A stretch of DNA of 64,000 nt from Bacillota bacterium (GCA_023441055.1 JAEZQY010000059.1:124001-188000); one strand, 5' to 3'; counted from the first letter of the stretch, positions 8,689-17,561 are shown. A program made the numbers and translations. Notes: generated from the sequence alone by a model not told the origin.

Positions 8689-9729
8689 GTGCATAGAGGT
8701 AGAATCATTCGAGGCGCGCAGCGGTATTATTACGCGCTGCTGTTCGCAGGCTGGGCGATTGTGTTGATGGGTGCTGTCGTGTTAATTCCAGGCGTGCTTG
8801 TAGATCCTATCAGGAGCAGAGATGCTAGTCTGCAGGCGATAGAGTTACCGCCGATCATAACGGATACCCCAGCAGAGGCATCGGACGAGCCGTTGATGAT
8901 TCCGATCTACCTCTCCCAGGAGAAGCGGGTGATCTCGGTGTCGCTGGAGCAATATGTGCGGGGTGTGTTGGCTGCTGAGATGCCGATTGATTTCGAGCTT
9001 GAAGCGCTCAAGGCGCAGGCGATCGCCGCCCGGACGTATATCGTGAAGCGCGTCATCGATCAGGACTTCAGCAATGTCCCTGTTCGTGAGGCCTGGGTCA
9101 CAGACACAGTCCAGCATCAGGCGTACTTGACGAATGAAGCGATCCTGAGCAAGTGGGGCCGAGGCTCCAGCGCGGCCGAGGTAAATATCGCAAAGCTGAC
9201 CGAAGCAGTGGAACAGACGCGCGGTCAGATTATCACCTACGGGAATCAGCCGATTCTGGCAGCCTTCTTCTCGACGAGCAATGGGTATACCGAGAATTCA
9301 GAGGAGTACTGGATCGAGGAGCTGCCCTATCTGCGGAGCGTGTCTAGTCCGTGGGAGGAGAAGCTGTCACCGAAATTCGAGACGACCGTCGCCTTCCCCG
9401 CTCGGGAATTTATCAACAAGCTGAATCTTCCAACAGGCACCACCAAGCTCACCTATAAAATACTAGAAAAATCCGCTGGTCAGCGGATCAAGAAGATTCG
9501 CATCGCCGGCGTTACCTTCACAGGCCGCGAGGTGCGGGATCTGCTAGGGCTAGCCTCTACGCAATTCGAGCTGGAGACAGACGGCAAGCAGATTATCGTC
9601 ACATCCAAGGGGAATGGTCATGGCGTAGGCATGAGTCAGTGGGGCGCCCAAGGCATGGCGCTGGCTGGATCTACAGCGGAAGAGATCATTAGGCATTATT
9701 ATTCCGGTACAGAAATTCGGAAAATCTAG
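8689..9729 (+). CDS. spoIID: Stage II sporulation protein D, engulfment lytic transglycosylase
   Basis: SpoIID cuts glycan strands of septal peptidoglycan and, with SpoIIP and SpoIIM, drives engulfment of the forespore by the mother cell. The 346-residue protein has one N-terminal membrane anchor (residues ~14-38) and then the extracellular SpoIID/LytB domain, including VLAAEMPIDFELEALKAQAI with the likely catalytic Glu97 and the C-terminal GNGHGVGMSQWGAQGMA block. Start is GTG 8689 behind GAGAGAGGA. Neighbours are murA and spoIIQ, the conserved arrangement in Bacilli. Confidence 0.95.
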   Translation: MHRGRIIRGAQRYYYALLFAGWAIVLMGAVVLIPGVLVDPIRSRDASLQAIELPPIITDTPAEASDEPLMIPIYLSQEKRVISVSLEQYVRGVLAAEMPIDFELEALKAQAIAARTYIVKRVIDQDFSNVPVREAWVTDTVQHQAYLTNEAILSKWGRGSSAAEVNIAKLTEAVEQTRGQIITYGNQPILAAFFSTSNGYTENSEEYWIEELPYLRSVSSPWEEKLSPKFETTVAFPAREFINKLNLPTGTTKLTYKILEKSAGQRIKKIRIAGVTFTGREVRDLLGLASTQFELETDGKQIIVTSKGNGHGVGMSQWGAQGMALAGSTAEEIIRHYYSGTEIRKI

Positions 9730-9741
9730 TCTTCTAAATTA

Positions 9742-9802
9742 TCGATCACCTGCCACGTATAAAAGAGTAAGAACTGGAAACAATGGGTAACGAGGTGATC
9801 GA
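9742..9802 (+). promoter_or_regulatory. Sigma-F-type promoter of spoIIQ between the arms of a 10-bp inverted repeat
   Basis: GTATA (9757-9761), a 14-nt spacer and GGAAACAATG (9776-9785) match the forespore sigma-F consensus (GYATA and GGnnAnAnTR) at every defined position. spoIIQ is a known sigma-F gene. The promoter lies between perfect 10-bp inverted arms TCGATCACCT (9742-9751) and AGGTGATCGA (9793-9802). The right arm contains the spoIIQ ribosome-binding site. Transcripts starting at this promoter would lack the left arm; read-through RNA from spoIID would carry both. Confidence 0.65.
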
Positions 9803-9804
9803 CT

Positions 9805-10581
9805 ATGAGTGATATGAAAGAAAAGACTACTAGGCAGGAAGCTCCTAAAACTATCGAAGGAGCGGCGCCAGCCGAGTCAACGAGCAAGTCAGCGAGTCAG
9901 CGAGTTAGTCAGACACAACAATCGGGTTGGAAGAGATGGATGGGCAAGAAGTGGGTATTCCCGGCCACCTATATGGCAGCAGCGGCTATCATTCTAGCAT
10001 TGATGTGGGTGATCCAGGATGCCGGCAAGAATGACGTGCAGGATCAGCAATCGGTTGTACAGCTGGAGCAGAATGAGCTGACGGATAATGCGCTGCCAGA
10101 TGCATTGCCGGTCGGAGCGGTGGTTGAACAGCTGCAATGGCCTGTCAATCGCGCAGAGGTTAAGGTGAATCGGCCGTTCTATGACGCATCGGCCTCCAAC
10201 GAAGACAAGCAGGCTGCAATCGTCGTACAGGGCAATAAGTTCATGCCGAATATGGGCGTATCCCTAGCGCGGGAGGACGATAAGCCATTCGACGTACTAG
10301 CCGCATTGAGCGGTACAGTGACGCGCTCGGAGAGTATCCCCTCCGTCGGGAATCTAGTTGAGATTGAGCATGATGACGGTCTGGTGACGATCTATTACAG
10401 CCTCGCGGATGTGGCGGTTGTCAAGGGTGATGAAGTGAAGGCCGGCGATATTATCGCTAAAGCTGGACGCAACGAGATGGAGAAGGAGCTCGGTGTGCAT
10501 CTTCACTTCGAGGTTCATAAGAGCGGGGAGCCGGTCAATCCGGAATCGCTGATTGCCAGCAGCGCCGAACCAATGGAATAA
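9805..10581 (+). CDS. spoIIQ: SpoIIQ-like M23-fold protein of the forespore membrane
   Basis: A 258-residue protein with a charged, Ser-rich cytoplasmic N-terminus (1-~50), one transmembrane helix (~51-68) and an extracellular LytM/M23 fold. In Bacillus SpoIIQ sits in the forespore membrane and binds SpoIIIAH across the intermembrane space, holding the cells together during engulfment. The HxxxD zinc motif of active M23 peptidases is replaced by N-M-G-V-S, while the later HLHFEV (HxH) is kept, so the domain is probably not an active peptidase, as in B. subtilis SpoIIQ. ATG 9805 is 5 nt after AGGTGAT. A strong terminator follows at 10606-10650. Confidence 0.88.
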   Translation: MSDMKEKTTRQEAPKTIEGAAPAESTSKSASQRVSQTQQSGWKRWMGKKWVFPATYMAAAAIILALMWVIQDAGKNDVQDQQSVVQLEQNELTDNALPDALPVGAVVEQLQWPVNRAEVKVNRPFYDASASNEDKQAAIVVQGNKFMPNMGVSLAREDDKPFDVLAALSGTVTRSESIPSVGNLVEIEHDDGLVTIYYSLADVAVVKGDEVKAGDIIAKAGRNEMEKELGVHLHFEVHKSGEPVNPESLIASSAEPME

Positions 10582-10605
10582 CCCGTCTGACTTAAGAAAC
10601 ACCTG

Positions 10606-10650
10606 AAAAAGTCTCTAAAACCACAGAATTGTGGGGTTAGAGGCTTTTTT
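10606..10650 (+). terminator. Intrinsic terminator after spoIIQ
   Basis: A long hairpin (10606-10625 pairing with 10630-10649, a few mismatches, loop GAAT) ends in six Ts. It closes the spoIID-spoIIQ region. Confidence 0.9.
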
Positions 10651-10662
10651 ATAGAAACCAAA

Positions 10663-10702
10663 TAGAAATCGATTGCTATGACTGCTTGCCTATTGCTATA
10701 AT
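10663..10702 (+). promoter_or_regulatory. Promoter with operator-like palindrome upstream of the acetyltransferase gene
   Basis: TTGCTA (10673-10678), 18 nt and TATAAT (10697-10702) form a sigma-A promoter. TAGAAATCGATTGCTAT (10663-10679) overlaps the -35 and is centred on the palindrome AATCGATT. The same 17-mer with one change occurs at 13123-13139 in front of the sugar-binding protein gene, suggesting one repressor for both, most simply the LacI-type protein encoded between them. Confidence 0.55.
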
Positions 10703-10747
10703 GTATGACAATGCAGGATATAGTACATTTATTCAGGGGAGAACGTG

Positions 10748-11821
10748 ATGACAGTAATTCGATTACTGCAAGACGGAGACAGGGATGCGGCAATTCGCTT
10801 GGCCGATCAGACGTTCCGAGGCGAGGGACACACCTCTATGGGATTGGCATTCCCCTATCTGTTCGCGCCCGGCATTGGGCACACCTATGGCTTGTTCGAA
10901 GACGATCAATTGGTGTCCCTAATGGGGTTCGTGCCGGCTGTCGTACGGGTGGGTGAGGCGAGGCTTCATATTTACGCGATTGGCGCGGTATGCACGCATC
11001 CGGACGCTAGAGGCCGGGGGTATGCCAGCCAGCTCATGTCCACGCTATTGGCGCATGCGGATGCCGCGGGCGCATCGCTCATCGTGATATCCGGCGATCG
11101 CACGCTGTATACCCGCAGAGCCTGCTACCCGTTCGGCAGCATGAGACGCTATAAGCTAGACGATCAGAATACGAGCGCGATTCGTACCAGCGCGGAGGCG
11201 TCCGGGGTGTCGGTGAGAGGATGGCAGCCAACAGATATATTCCGACTGACAGAGCTCGCAAGAGGGAGAAGCTGCGGCTATGAGCAGAGTCTAATAGACT
11301 TGTCGACATTAATTAAAAGCGCAGCATACGCGAGCAATGTGAAGCTGAGGCATCAGGTGCTGGTTGCGGAGCGGAATGGCGAGGCTGCGGCGTTCGCTGT
11401 GCTCGCCATGTCTGACGATCCGGCAATCACGCGAACGCCATTCGCCGTAGAATGGGCGGGGGACGCTGGGGCTGTATCCGCGATCTTCGCTTATGCAATT
11501 GCGCGCTATAAGCTGGATCAACTACAGGTGCAGGTGAATTGGCATGAATCTGAGCTGCTTGCAGCGCTTGGCGACAAGCCGTATGAAGACACGCGGAATT
11601 CGGGCCTCATCCATCTCGTGAACAGCGCTCATCTGTGTGCACAGCTGGAGCCTTATCTGCAAGCTAGAGGGGAATCGGGCAATCAGCTCGCTGCTAGGCT
11701 GGAGTCATTGACCGAGGAGGAACGGATCGCGCTGTTGTTCGATCCGCCGCATAGCCGGATTGGCGAATCTGCCACGCTGCCGGTGCCTTTTCCCTATACA
11801 GTAGGGTTGAATTATGTATAA
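10748..11821 (+). CDS. GNAT family N-acetyltransferase
   Basis: A 357-residue protein with an N-terminal GNAT domain, including the acetyl-CoA binding region GAVCTHPDARGRGYASQLM (residues ~80-100). The C-terminal ~190 residues form a second, less clear domain. The two-part layout recalls large Eis-like acetyltransferases, but the substrate cannot be read from sequence. GTG 10745 and ATG 10748 are adjacent; ATG is preferred, with AGGGGAGAA upstream. It has its own promoter with an operator-like palindrome also found before the sugar transporter genes, so it may be co-regulated with them. Confidence 0.8.
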   Translation: MTVIRLLQDGDRDAAIRLADQTFRGEGHTSMGLAFPYLFAPGIGHTYGLFEDDQLVSLMGFVPAVVRVGEARLHIYAIGAVCTHPDARGRGYASQLMSTLLAHADAAGASLIVISGDRTLYTRRACYPFGSMRRYKLDDQNTSAIRTSAEASGVSVRGWQPTDIFRLTELARGRSCGYEQSLIDLSTLIKSAAYASNVKLRHQVLVAERNGEAAAFAVLAMSDDPAITRTPFAVEWAGDAGAVSAIFAYAIARYKLDQLQVQVNWHESELLAALGDKPYEDTRNSGLIHLVNSAHLCAQLEPYLQARGESGNQLAARLESLTEEERIALLFDPPHSRIGESATLPVPFPYTVGLNYV

Positions 11822-11830
11822 TGCTGAATT

Positions 11831-11865
11831 AATTTCATAACAGCGTTTTGCATAGTTATGAAATT
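11831..11865. promoter_or_regulatory. Perfect 11-bp inverted repeat before the LacI-type regulator gene
   Basis: AATTTCATAAC (11831-11841) and GTTATGAAATT (11855-11865) flank a 13-nt centre in the short gap between the acetyltransferase stop and the regulator gene. No T-run follows, so an operator or mRNA hairpin is more likely than a terminator. Autoregulation of the downstream regulator is one possibility. Confidence 0.45.
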
Positions 11866-11907
11866 GATTCTGCTAGACGAAGAATATAGATGCAACGGGG
11901 GATATGC

Positions 11908-12936
11908 ATGCATAAGCCGATTACAATTCACGATATAGCCCGAGCCGCTGACGTCTCGTCCGCCACGGTCTCCAGAGTGCTCAGCAACAGCGGGTATCCG
12001 GTTAGCAAGGCTAAACGCGAGAAGATTCAACGCATCGCCAAGGAACTTAATTATGTGCCCAATCTTCTCGGAAAGCAGCTGAAGGAGAACAAGAGTATGA
12101 CGATCGGCGTTATTATTCCGACGATCGTCAATCCGTTCTACGCGTCTGTCATCTTCGGCATTGAAGAAATTGCCAGGAAGCATCATTTCACCGTGATGGC
12201 CTGCAATTCGCTGCATGACCCGATGCTGGAGGATGAATATATTAAGACGGTTATGGAGAAACAAATAAAGGGCCTGATCATCTCGTCGATCTCCAAGGAC
12301 AAGTCGCAGCTCAAGGGACTTATGCAGAATGGCGTTCATGTCATTGCGATCGATCAGAAGATTGAGGAAGATAACATCTGTCAGATCGAGTTCGACTATC
12401 ACAAGGGCGGGTTTCTGGCGACGAAGCATCTACAGCAGAAGGGACATCAACGAATTGGTTATGTGACCTCCAAGGTGGACCGGCCAAGCCGCAGAAGCAT
12501 CTATCAGGGGTATCTGGAGGCAATGAAGGACGGGGGGCTAGAGCCAATCGTCGAGGAGTCGCGCACGGAAGACACGTACAATTCGCTGTATGAGTTCGAT
12601 ACGGGCAGGATACTGGCCCGCAAGCTGCTCGATTCGCCCGATCCGCCAACCGCGATCTTCGCTTGTAACGACATGATGGCATTCGGTGTTATGAATGAGC
12701 TGACTTCGCGTGGAATTCGTATGCCGGAGGACATATCGGTTATCGGGTTTGACGGTATTGATTTCGGTCAGATGAGCAATCCGCAGCTAACAACGATCAA
12801 GCAGCCTGATTATGAGATGGGCAAGCTGGCTTGCAAGATGCTGCTAGAGATGATGAATGGCGATGCTGGCCCGCAATTCGATATGATGCTGCAGCCCCGA
12901 TTGATCGAACGTAATTCCGTCGCAGATCGACCATAA
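11908..12936 (+). CDS. LacI family transcriptional regulator
   Basis: A 342-residue repressor-type regulator. The N-terminal helix-turn-helix is TIHDIARAADVSSATVSRVL, followed by the hinge helix region and a periplasmic-binding-protein-like effector domain (residues ~60-335) that should sense a sugar. ATG 11908 (MHKPITIHD) is chosen over ATG 11890 because GGGGGAT lies just upstream of it and LacI proteins normally begin a few residues before the HTH. It precedes a sugar ABC transporter and amino-sugar genes, its likely targets; operator-like sequences lie at 10663, about 13016 and 13123. Confidence 0.9.
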   Translation: MHKPITIHDIARAADVSSATVSRVLSNSGYPVSKAKREKIQRIAKELNYVPNLLGKQLKENKSMTIGVIIPTIVNPFYASVIFGIEEIARKHHFTVMACNSLHDPMLEDEYIKTVMEKQIKGLIISSISKDKSQLKGLMQNGVHVIAIDQKIEEDNICQIEFDYHKGGFLATKHLQQKGHQRIGYVTSKVDRPSRRSIYQGYLEAMKDGGLEPIVEESRTEDTYNSLYEFDTGRILARKLLDSPDPPTAIFACNDMMAFGVMNELTSRGIRMPEDISVIGFDGIDFGQMSNPQLTTIKQPDYEMGKLACKMLLEMMNGDAGPQFDMMLQPRLIERNSVADRP

Positions 12937-13015
12937 CCGCGCCATCCGAGTGACGGATTAGCGTCGATCGCAGAAACCAGTAGTTTAGTAAGTGTATTTC
13001 GATCAGTAAAAAAGT

Positions 13016-13139
13016 ATTCGATTACTAGATTAAAGCATGTATATCAAGTGTTCCGACAATTTAGAAAAATAATTTGTGATATGTAGCTTGCTCTGTAAGG
13101 GGTTGCATGTTATACTGCTGTATAGAAATCGATTACTAT
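13016..13139 (+). promoter_or_regulatory. Promoter and operator-like sites of the sugar cluster
   Basis: TTGCTC (13088-13093), 17 nt and TATACT (13111-13116) form a sigma-A promoter. TAGAAATCGATTACTAT (13123-13139), centred on AATCGATT, lies at the expected start of transcription, a good position for repression. A partial copy, ATTCGATTACTA, starts at 13016, about 110 bp upstream, which would suit looping between two sites. The site is nearly identical to that at 10663. Confidence 0.55.
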
Positions 13140-13167
13140 TATTTCATCGAAAGAGGGAGTTGTTGAC

Positions 13168-14529
13168 ATGAAAAGAAAGTCCAGCGTATTGATTCTGTTG
13201 TTAGCCCTGGTGTTGGTGTTCACAGCATGCTCGTCAGGCAACAACAATTCGAATGCGGGTACGAATGCACCATCGAATACTCCATCGAATTCTACTAACG
13301 GGGGAGACAAGGAAGCGCCTAAGGAAGAACCACAGAAGCAATTGTCTCTGACTATCGGTCTGCCTGGCAGCTACGAAGTCACAAGCAAGGAAATTATCGA
13401 CAGATTCATTGAGACACATCCGCATATTACAGTTGAGATTCAAGAAGCGCCTTGGGGTGACTTCACCTCCAAGATTGCTACACAAATCGCGGGCAACACG
13501 ATGCCGGACGTCTGGTTCCAAGAGAATGCGACGATTCTTGGTTACGGTAAGCGCGGTGTAGCAGAGGATCTGGCGCCATATATTGAGCGTGATCTGAATG
13601 AGGCGGACTACATTGAAGGTCTGTTCTCGGCTAAGACACCAGAAGGTCAAGTATGGGGCGTGCCGCACGGCATCAATCCAGTAGGACTAGCCTATAACAA
13701 GACAGCATTCGAAGCGGCTGGCGTTGACCTGCCAACGGATGATTGGACATTCAACGACTTGATCGAAGCTTCCAAGAAGCTGACCATCAAGGAAGGCAAT
13801 GATACGAAGCAATTCGGGTTTATCGGCTCCTACTCGATCACCAATGGTTGGTTCCCGTGGATCAAGCAAGCCGGCGGTTCCGCGCTGGATGAATCCAAGA
13901 CGAAGTCGATGATGAATGATCCGAAGACGATCGAAGGCTTGAAGCAGCTGCGCACGGGCATTGAAGAAGGCTACTTCACGAACAATGACTATGTGAAGGC
14001 TAACGGCGGGGAACTCGAAGTGTTCGCCAGCGGCAAGGCGGCCATGTACTTCTTGCAATACAGCTTGCAAGTGAATATGAACACGAACTTCCCTGATGCA
14101 GATTGGGATACGGTGAAGATTCCGAAGGCAGTAGACGGCAATCGTTATGTACCGATGGTAGCCAACTCTTGGTTGATCTCCTCCAGAGCGAAGGACGATG
14201 CCAAGGAAGCGGCATGGCAATTCCTGAAGTTCTATCTGGGCGATGAGTCCCAAGGCATCGTAGCAGAGAGCGGTTCTACACTGCCTGTTAAGATCTCCGC
14301 ATATGATGTGATTGAGAACAGCTCGACTAAGCCGCTGAATAAGAAGGCTTACACCGAAGGTATTGCGGAAGGCGGTACGACACTAGACGAGAACGCTACA
14401 TGGTCAGAGTGGAGAATTCTGATTCAACAAGATGTGAACGAAGCGATTGTGCATGGCAACAAGACCGTAGAAGAAGCTGCGGCTGACGCCCACAAGAAGG
14501 TTCAAGAAGTGTTAGACGCGAATCAATAA
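13168..14529 (+). CDS. Extracellular sugar-binding lipoprotein of an ABC importer
   Basis: A 453-residue family 1 solute-binding protein. The signal peptide ends in a lipobox with Cys21 (VFTACSSG), so the protein would be lipid-anchored outside the membrane. A Ser/Asn/Pro-rich linker (residues ~22-60) leads to the binding fold, including the IPKAVDGNRYVPM block and the closing Trp-rich segment typical of CUT1 systems. It captures a saccharide for the two permeases that follow. ATG 13168 has GAGGGAG upstream. The gene is preceded by a promoter with an AATCGATT-centred site. The neighbouring nagA/nagB-like genes hint at an amino-sugar-containing ligand. Confidence 0.92.
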   Translation: MKRKSSVLILLLALVLVFTACSSGNNNSNAGTNAPSNTPSNSTNGGDKEAPKEEPQKQLSLTIGLPGSYEVTSKEIIDRFIETHPHITVEIQEAPWGDFTSKIATQIAGNTMPDVWFQENATILGYGKRGVAEDLAPYIERDLNEADYIEGLFSAKTPEGQVWGVPHGINPVGLAYNKTAFEAAGVDLPTDDWTFNDLIEASKKLTIKEGNDTKQFGFIGSYSITNGWFPWIKQAGGSALDESKTKSMMNDPKTIEGLKQLRTGIEEGYFTNNDYVKANGGELEVFASGKAAMYFLQYSLQVNMNTNFPDADWDTVKIPKAVDGNRYVPMVANSWLISSRAKDDAKEAAWQFLKFYLGDESQGIVAESGSTLPVKISAYDVIENSSTKPLNKKAYTEGIAEGGTTLDENATWSEWRILIQQDVNEAIVHGNKTVEEAAADAHKKVQEVLDANQ

Positions 14530-14608
14530 TTGTCAGTAGTCTCGATTGAAGGGTGTATGTCTCGTGATGCGGACTACACCTTTCAATCTCTAGAAAGGCA
14601 GGTAGCGT

Positions 14609-15490
14609 ATGCAAAAGCAAGGGTACTGGGGCTATATTTTCACACTACCGTTCATCATCAATGTACTTGTATTCCTGCTGTTCCCGATTGTGTTCTCGGC
14701 GTATATCTCGTTCACGCAGTATGACCTGTTCAATGCGCCCAGATGGGTTGGCTTGGACAACTGGGTGAATATGTTCAAGAAGGAAGAATTCTGGATCTCG
14801 ATGCGCAACGTGTTCTACTTCGCGCTCATATTCGTGCCGATGCAGACGGCTACGGCGTTCCTGGTCGCCTTCTTATTGAATCAGGCTATTCGCGGTAAGG
14901 CGATGTTCCGCTTATTCTACTTCCTGCCGGTTGTCACGCCTTGGCTCGCGGGCGGGGTTGTGTGGTCCTGGATGTTCAACTATCAGTACGGGGTGATCAA
15001 TTGGCTGCTTAGTGTGGTCCAAATAGATCCGGTTCGCTGGCTCGACAGCAGATCCTGGGTACTGGTCATCACCAGTATCGCACTGGTGAATGTATGGAAG
15101 GGCATGGGGCAGTCCATGATTATCATCCTGGCCGGCATGCAGAATGTGCCCAAGGAAGTGCTGGAGGCTGGGCAGATCGATGGCGCGTCCGGTTGGAAGC
15201 AGCTGACGCATATCGTATTCCCGATTGTGACCCCGATGATCTATCTGGTCATGATCCTCTCGACAATCGCCGCCTTCCAGGCGTTCGACGTCTTCCTTGG
15301 TCTGTTCGGCAGTATCCAGACCGGGATACCCGTGCAGAATATGATGCCGAATCTGCTTGTGTATCGCGATTCCTTCCTGCTCTTCAAGATGGGACCTGCG
15401 TCTTCACTAGCTTGGGCACTGTTCTTCGTCATCCTGGCGATCACGTTGTTCCAACGATACTTCGAGAAGAGGTGGGTGCACTATGACTAA
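14609..15490 (+). CDS. Sugar ABC transporter permease (MalF type)
   Basis: A 293-residue inner membrane permease with six predicted helices and the ABC coupling motif EAGQIDGASGWKQLTHIVFP (EAA loop) around residues 190-210. It pairs with the next permease to form the channel of a CUT1 sugar importer. Start ATG 14609 follows AAAGGCAGG. It overlaps the second permease gene by 8 bp. No ATP-binding subunit is encoded in the cluster, so a shared MsmX-like ATPase elsewhere must be used. Confidence 0.93.
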   Translation: MQKQGYWGYIFTLPFIINVLVFLLFPIVFSAYISFTQYDLFNAPRWVGLDNWVNMFKKEEFWISMRNVFYFALIFVPMQTATAFLVAFLLNQAIRGKAMFRLFYFLPVVTPWLAGGVVWSWMFNYQYGVINWLLSVVQIDPVRWLDSRSWVLVITSIALVNVWKGMGQSMIIILAGMQNVPKEVLEAGQIDGASGWKQLTHIVFPIVTPMIYLVMILSTIAAFQAFDVFLGLFGSIQTGIPVQNMMPNLLVYRDSFLLFKMGPASSLAWALFFVILAITLFQRYFEKRWVHYD

Positions 15491-16313
15491 GAACACGCCG
15501 CTGGCGCTTAAGATACCGATCTATATCCTGCTGATTGGCGGTTCGATCGTCATGATCTTCCCGTTCATCTGGATGATCTCCACCTCGCTCAAGACGGTAG
15601 GATCGATCTCGGCGATGCCGCCGCAGCTCATTCCCGACCCGATTGATTTCAGCAACTACGCGACAGCGTGGAACAAGGTTAATTTCGGGCGCTATACGCT
15701 GAACAGCTTCTTCATCGTTGCATTCGACATGGTAGGCGCGTTATTATCCTGCGCGTTGGTGGCATTCGGTCTGGCGATGTTCAACTTCAAGGGCCGCAGC
15801 TTGATCTTCATGATAATGCTGGCCACGATGATGATTCCAGGTCAGGTTACGATGATCCCGACCTACTTCATCTGGAAGCAGTTCCGCGCGCTGGATACGT
15901 ATTATCCACTTATTATTCCCAGCTTCTTGGCTGGCGCCTTCGGGATCTTCCTGATGCATCAATACATCAAGTCGCTGCCGAAGGAGCTGTATGAATCCGC
16001 CGTGATCGACGGCTGCAGCCCGCCGGGCATCTTCGTGAGAATTTACTTGCCGCTGTGTAAGCCGGCCTTGGCCGCGCTTGGGGTATTCACCTTCATGGGT
16101 GCCTGGAACAATACACTCGGTCCGCTCATTTATCTGCAGACGAAGGAATTGTACACACTCCCGCTGGGACTGTTGTATCTGAAGTCAGAGAACGTTAATC
16201 AGGCGCTGCTTATGGCGGGCGCGGTTATTACTACACTGCCGGTCGTGATGGTGTATCTATTCGCGCAGAAGCAATTCGTGCAAGGAATCGCCTCTACAGG
16301 GATGAAGGGGTAG
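15483..16313 (+). CDS. Sugar ABC transporter permease (MalG type)
   Basis: A 276-residue membrane protein with about six helices. The N-terminal block PFIWMISTSLKT and the EAA loop ESAVIDGCSPPGIFVRIYLP identify the MalG-like partner of the upstream permease. The start overlaps the end of that gene (ATGACTAA), indicating coupled translation and equimolar expression. The next gene, an oxidoreductase, starts about 20 bp later, so transport and catabolism are likely co-transcribed. Confidence 0.93.
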   Translation: MTKNTPLALKIPIYILLIGGSIVMIFPFIWMISTSLKTVGSISAMPPQLIPDPIDFSNYATAWNKVNFGRYTLNSFFIVAFDMVGALLSCALVAFGLAMFNFKGRSLIFMIMLATMMIPGQVTMIPTYFIWKQFRALDTYYPLIIPSFLAGAFGIFLMHQYIKSLPKELYESAVIDGCSPPGIFVRIYLPLCKPALAALGVFTFMGAWNNTLGPLIYLQTKELYTLPLGLLYLKSENVNQALLMAGAVITTLPVVMVYLFAQKQFVQGIASTGMKG

Positions 16314-16334
16314 GATCAGGAGATGAGAGAGACT

Positions 16335-17561
16335 ATGAAGAAGAGATATGTGCTCGTGGGTGCCGGCTCTAGGGCGTTATATATGTTCGCGAAGCCGATG
16401 GTGACAGAGCTTGCGGAGCATGTCGAGCTATGCGGTGTGTTCGATACGAACCAGACCCGCGCGAAGCTGCTTAGCGAGGAATGCGGGGGCATCCCGGTGT
16501 ACGAGAATTACAGTGGCATGATGGAGACGGTCAAGCCGGATGCGGTAGTCGTAGCCAGTACGGATTATTCGCATCATCAGTATATTATCGACTCGCTTAT
16601 GGCTGGCTGCGATGTGGTCTCTGAGAAGCCGATGACCATTGATGAGGAGAAGACGCGCGCGATTCTGGAGGCGGAGCGAATCAGCGGTAAGCGAGTAACC
16701 GTTACGTTTAATCTACGGTTTGCGCCCTATTTTGCTAAAGTGAAGGAATTGATTATGGAAGGCGCGATCGGCGAGGTGTACCATGTCCAGCTGGAATGGT
16801 TCCTCGATCGGGATCATGGGGCCGACTACTTCAGAAGATGGCATGCCGAGATGAAGAACAGCGGCGGACTGCTCGTGCATAAGTCGACGCATCACTTCGA
16901 TATCGTGAATTGGTGGGTGGACGGCAGGCCGCGGCAATTGCAGGCGTTCGGATCTCGGAGAGTGTATGGCGAACAGGGCCATCCGCATGGCGAGCGCTGC
17001 ATGACCTGCGACTATAAGTCATCCTGCGGATTCTACAAGGATATTACGAAGGATCCATTCATGATGGATTACTATGTGGGCGGCGAGCATGAGGACGGCT
17101 ATTGGAGAGACCGCTGCTTGTTCGATGAGCGTGTCGATATCTACGATACGATGGGTGTTAATCTGACGTACGACAATGGTGTTATTCTCAACTATTCGCT
17201 CGTAGCCTACGCGCCTTATGAGGGCTGGCGGGCCACGATTAATGGCAGCGAGGGCCGGCTGGAGCTGGGCAACATCTATCGCAGCGCCGATATGAGTGAG
17301 GTTGAGGTTAGCCAGATCAAGTACTATAAGGCGGACGGCAGCTCCGAGATTATCGAGGTGTCCTCCCAGATTGGCGGGCATGGCGGCGGCGATGTGAAGC
17401 TGCGTAAGGCGGTCTTCGTGGGCGGCGTCGAGGACCCGCTCGGGCAGCAGGCGGACAGCCTGGCTGGCGCGGATTCTTGTCTGATTGGCGCGACCGCGAA
17501 TCGCTCGATTGCGGAGGACAAGCTGTTGACCGTGCCGGATCTGCGGGAGCTCAGGGGATAG
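16335..17561 (+). CDS. Gfo/Idh/MocA family sugar oxidoreductase
   Basis: A 408-residue NAD(P)-dependent oxidoreductase: N-terminal Rossmann fold with VLVGAGSRALYM, the family EKPM motif (VVSEKPMTID) and the KSTHHFDIVNWW block that carries the likely catalytic His. A cysteine-containing insert (CMTCDYKSSCGF, ~residues 222-233) may bind metal or be structural; the second oxidoreductase in the cluster has a similar insert. The substrate is unknown, probably a sugar or inositol-like compound imported by the adjacent ABC system. ATG 16335 was chosen because AGGAG abuts ATG 16323 without space. Confidence 0.85.
   Translation: MKKRYVLVGAGSRALYMFAKPMVTELAEHVELCGVFDTNQTRAKLLSEECGGIPVYENYSGMMETVKPDAVVVASTDYSHHQYIIDSLMAGCDVVSEKPMTIDEEKTRAILEAERISGKRVTVTFNLRFAPYFAKVKELIMEGAIGEVYHVQLEWFLDRDHGADYFRRWHAEMKNSGGLLVHKSTHHFDIVNWWVDGRPRQLQAFGSRRVYGEQGHPHGERCMTCDYKSSCGFYKDITKDPFMMDYYVGGEHEDGYWRDRCLFDERVDIYDTMGVNLTYDNGVILNYSLVAYAPYEGWRATINGSEGRLELGNIYRSADMSEVEVSQIKYYKADGSSEIIEVSSQIGGHGGGDVKLRKAVFVGGVEDPLGQQADSLAGADSCLIGATANRSIAEDKLLTVPDLRELRG

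Noticed and set aside
10663..10702. Catabolite-repression (cre) element
   Set aside because: The AATCGATT-centred site lacks the TGNAAnCG-type cre pattern; a local LacI-family operator is a better reading.
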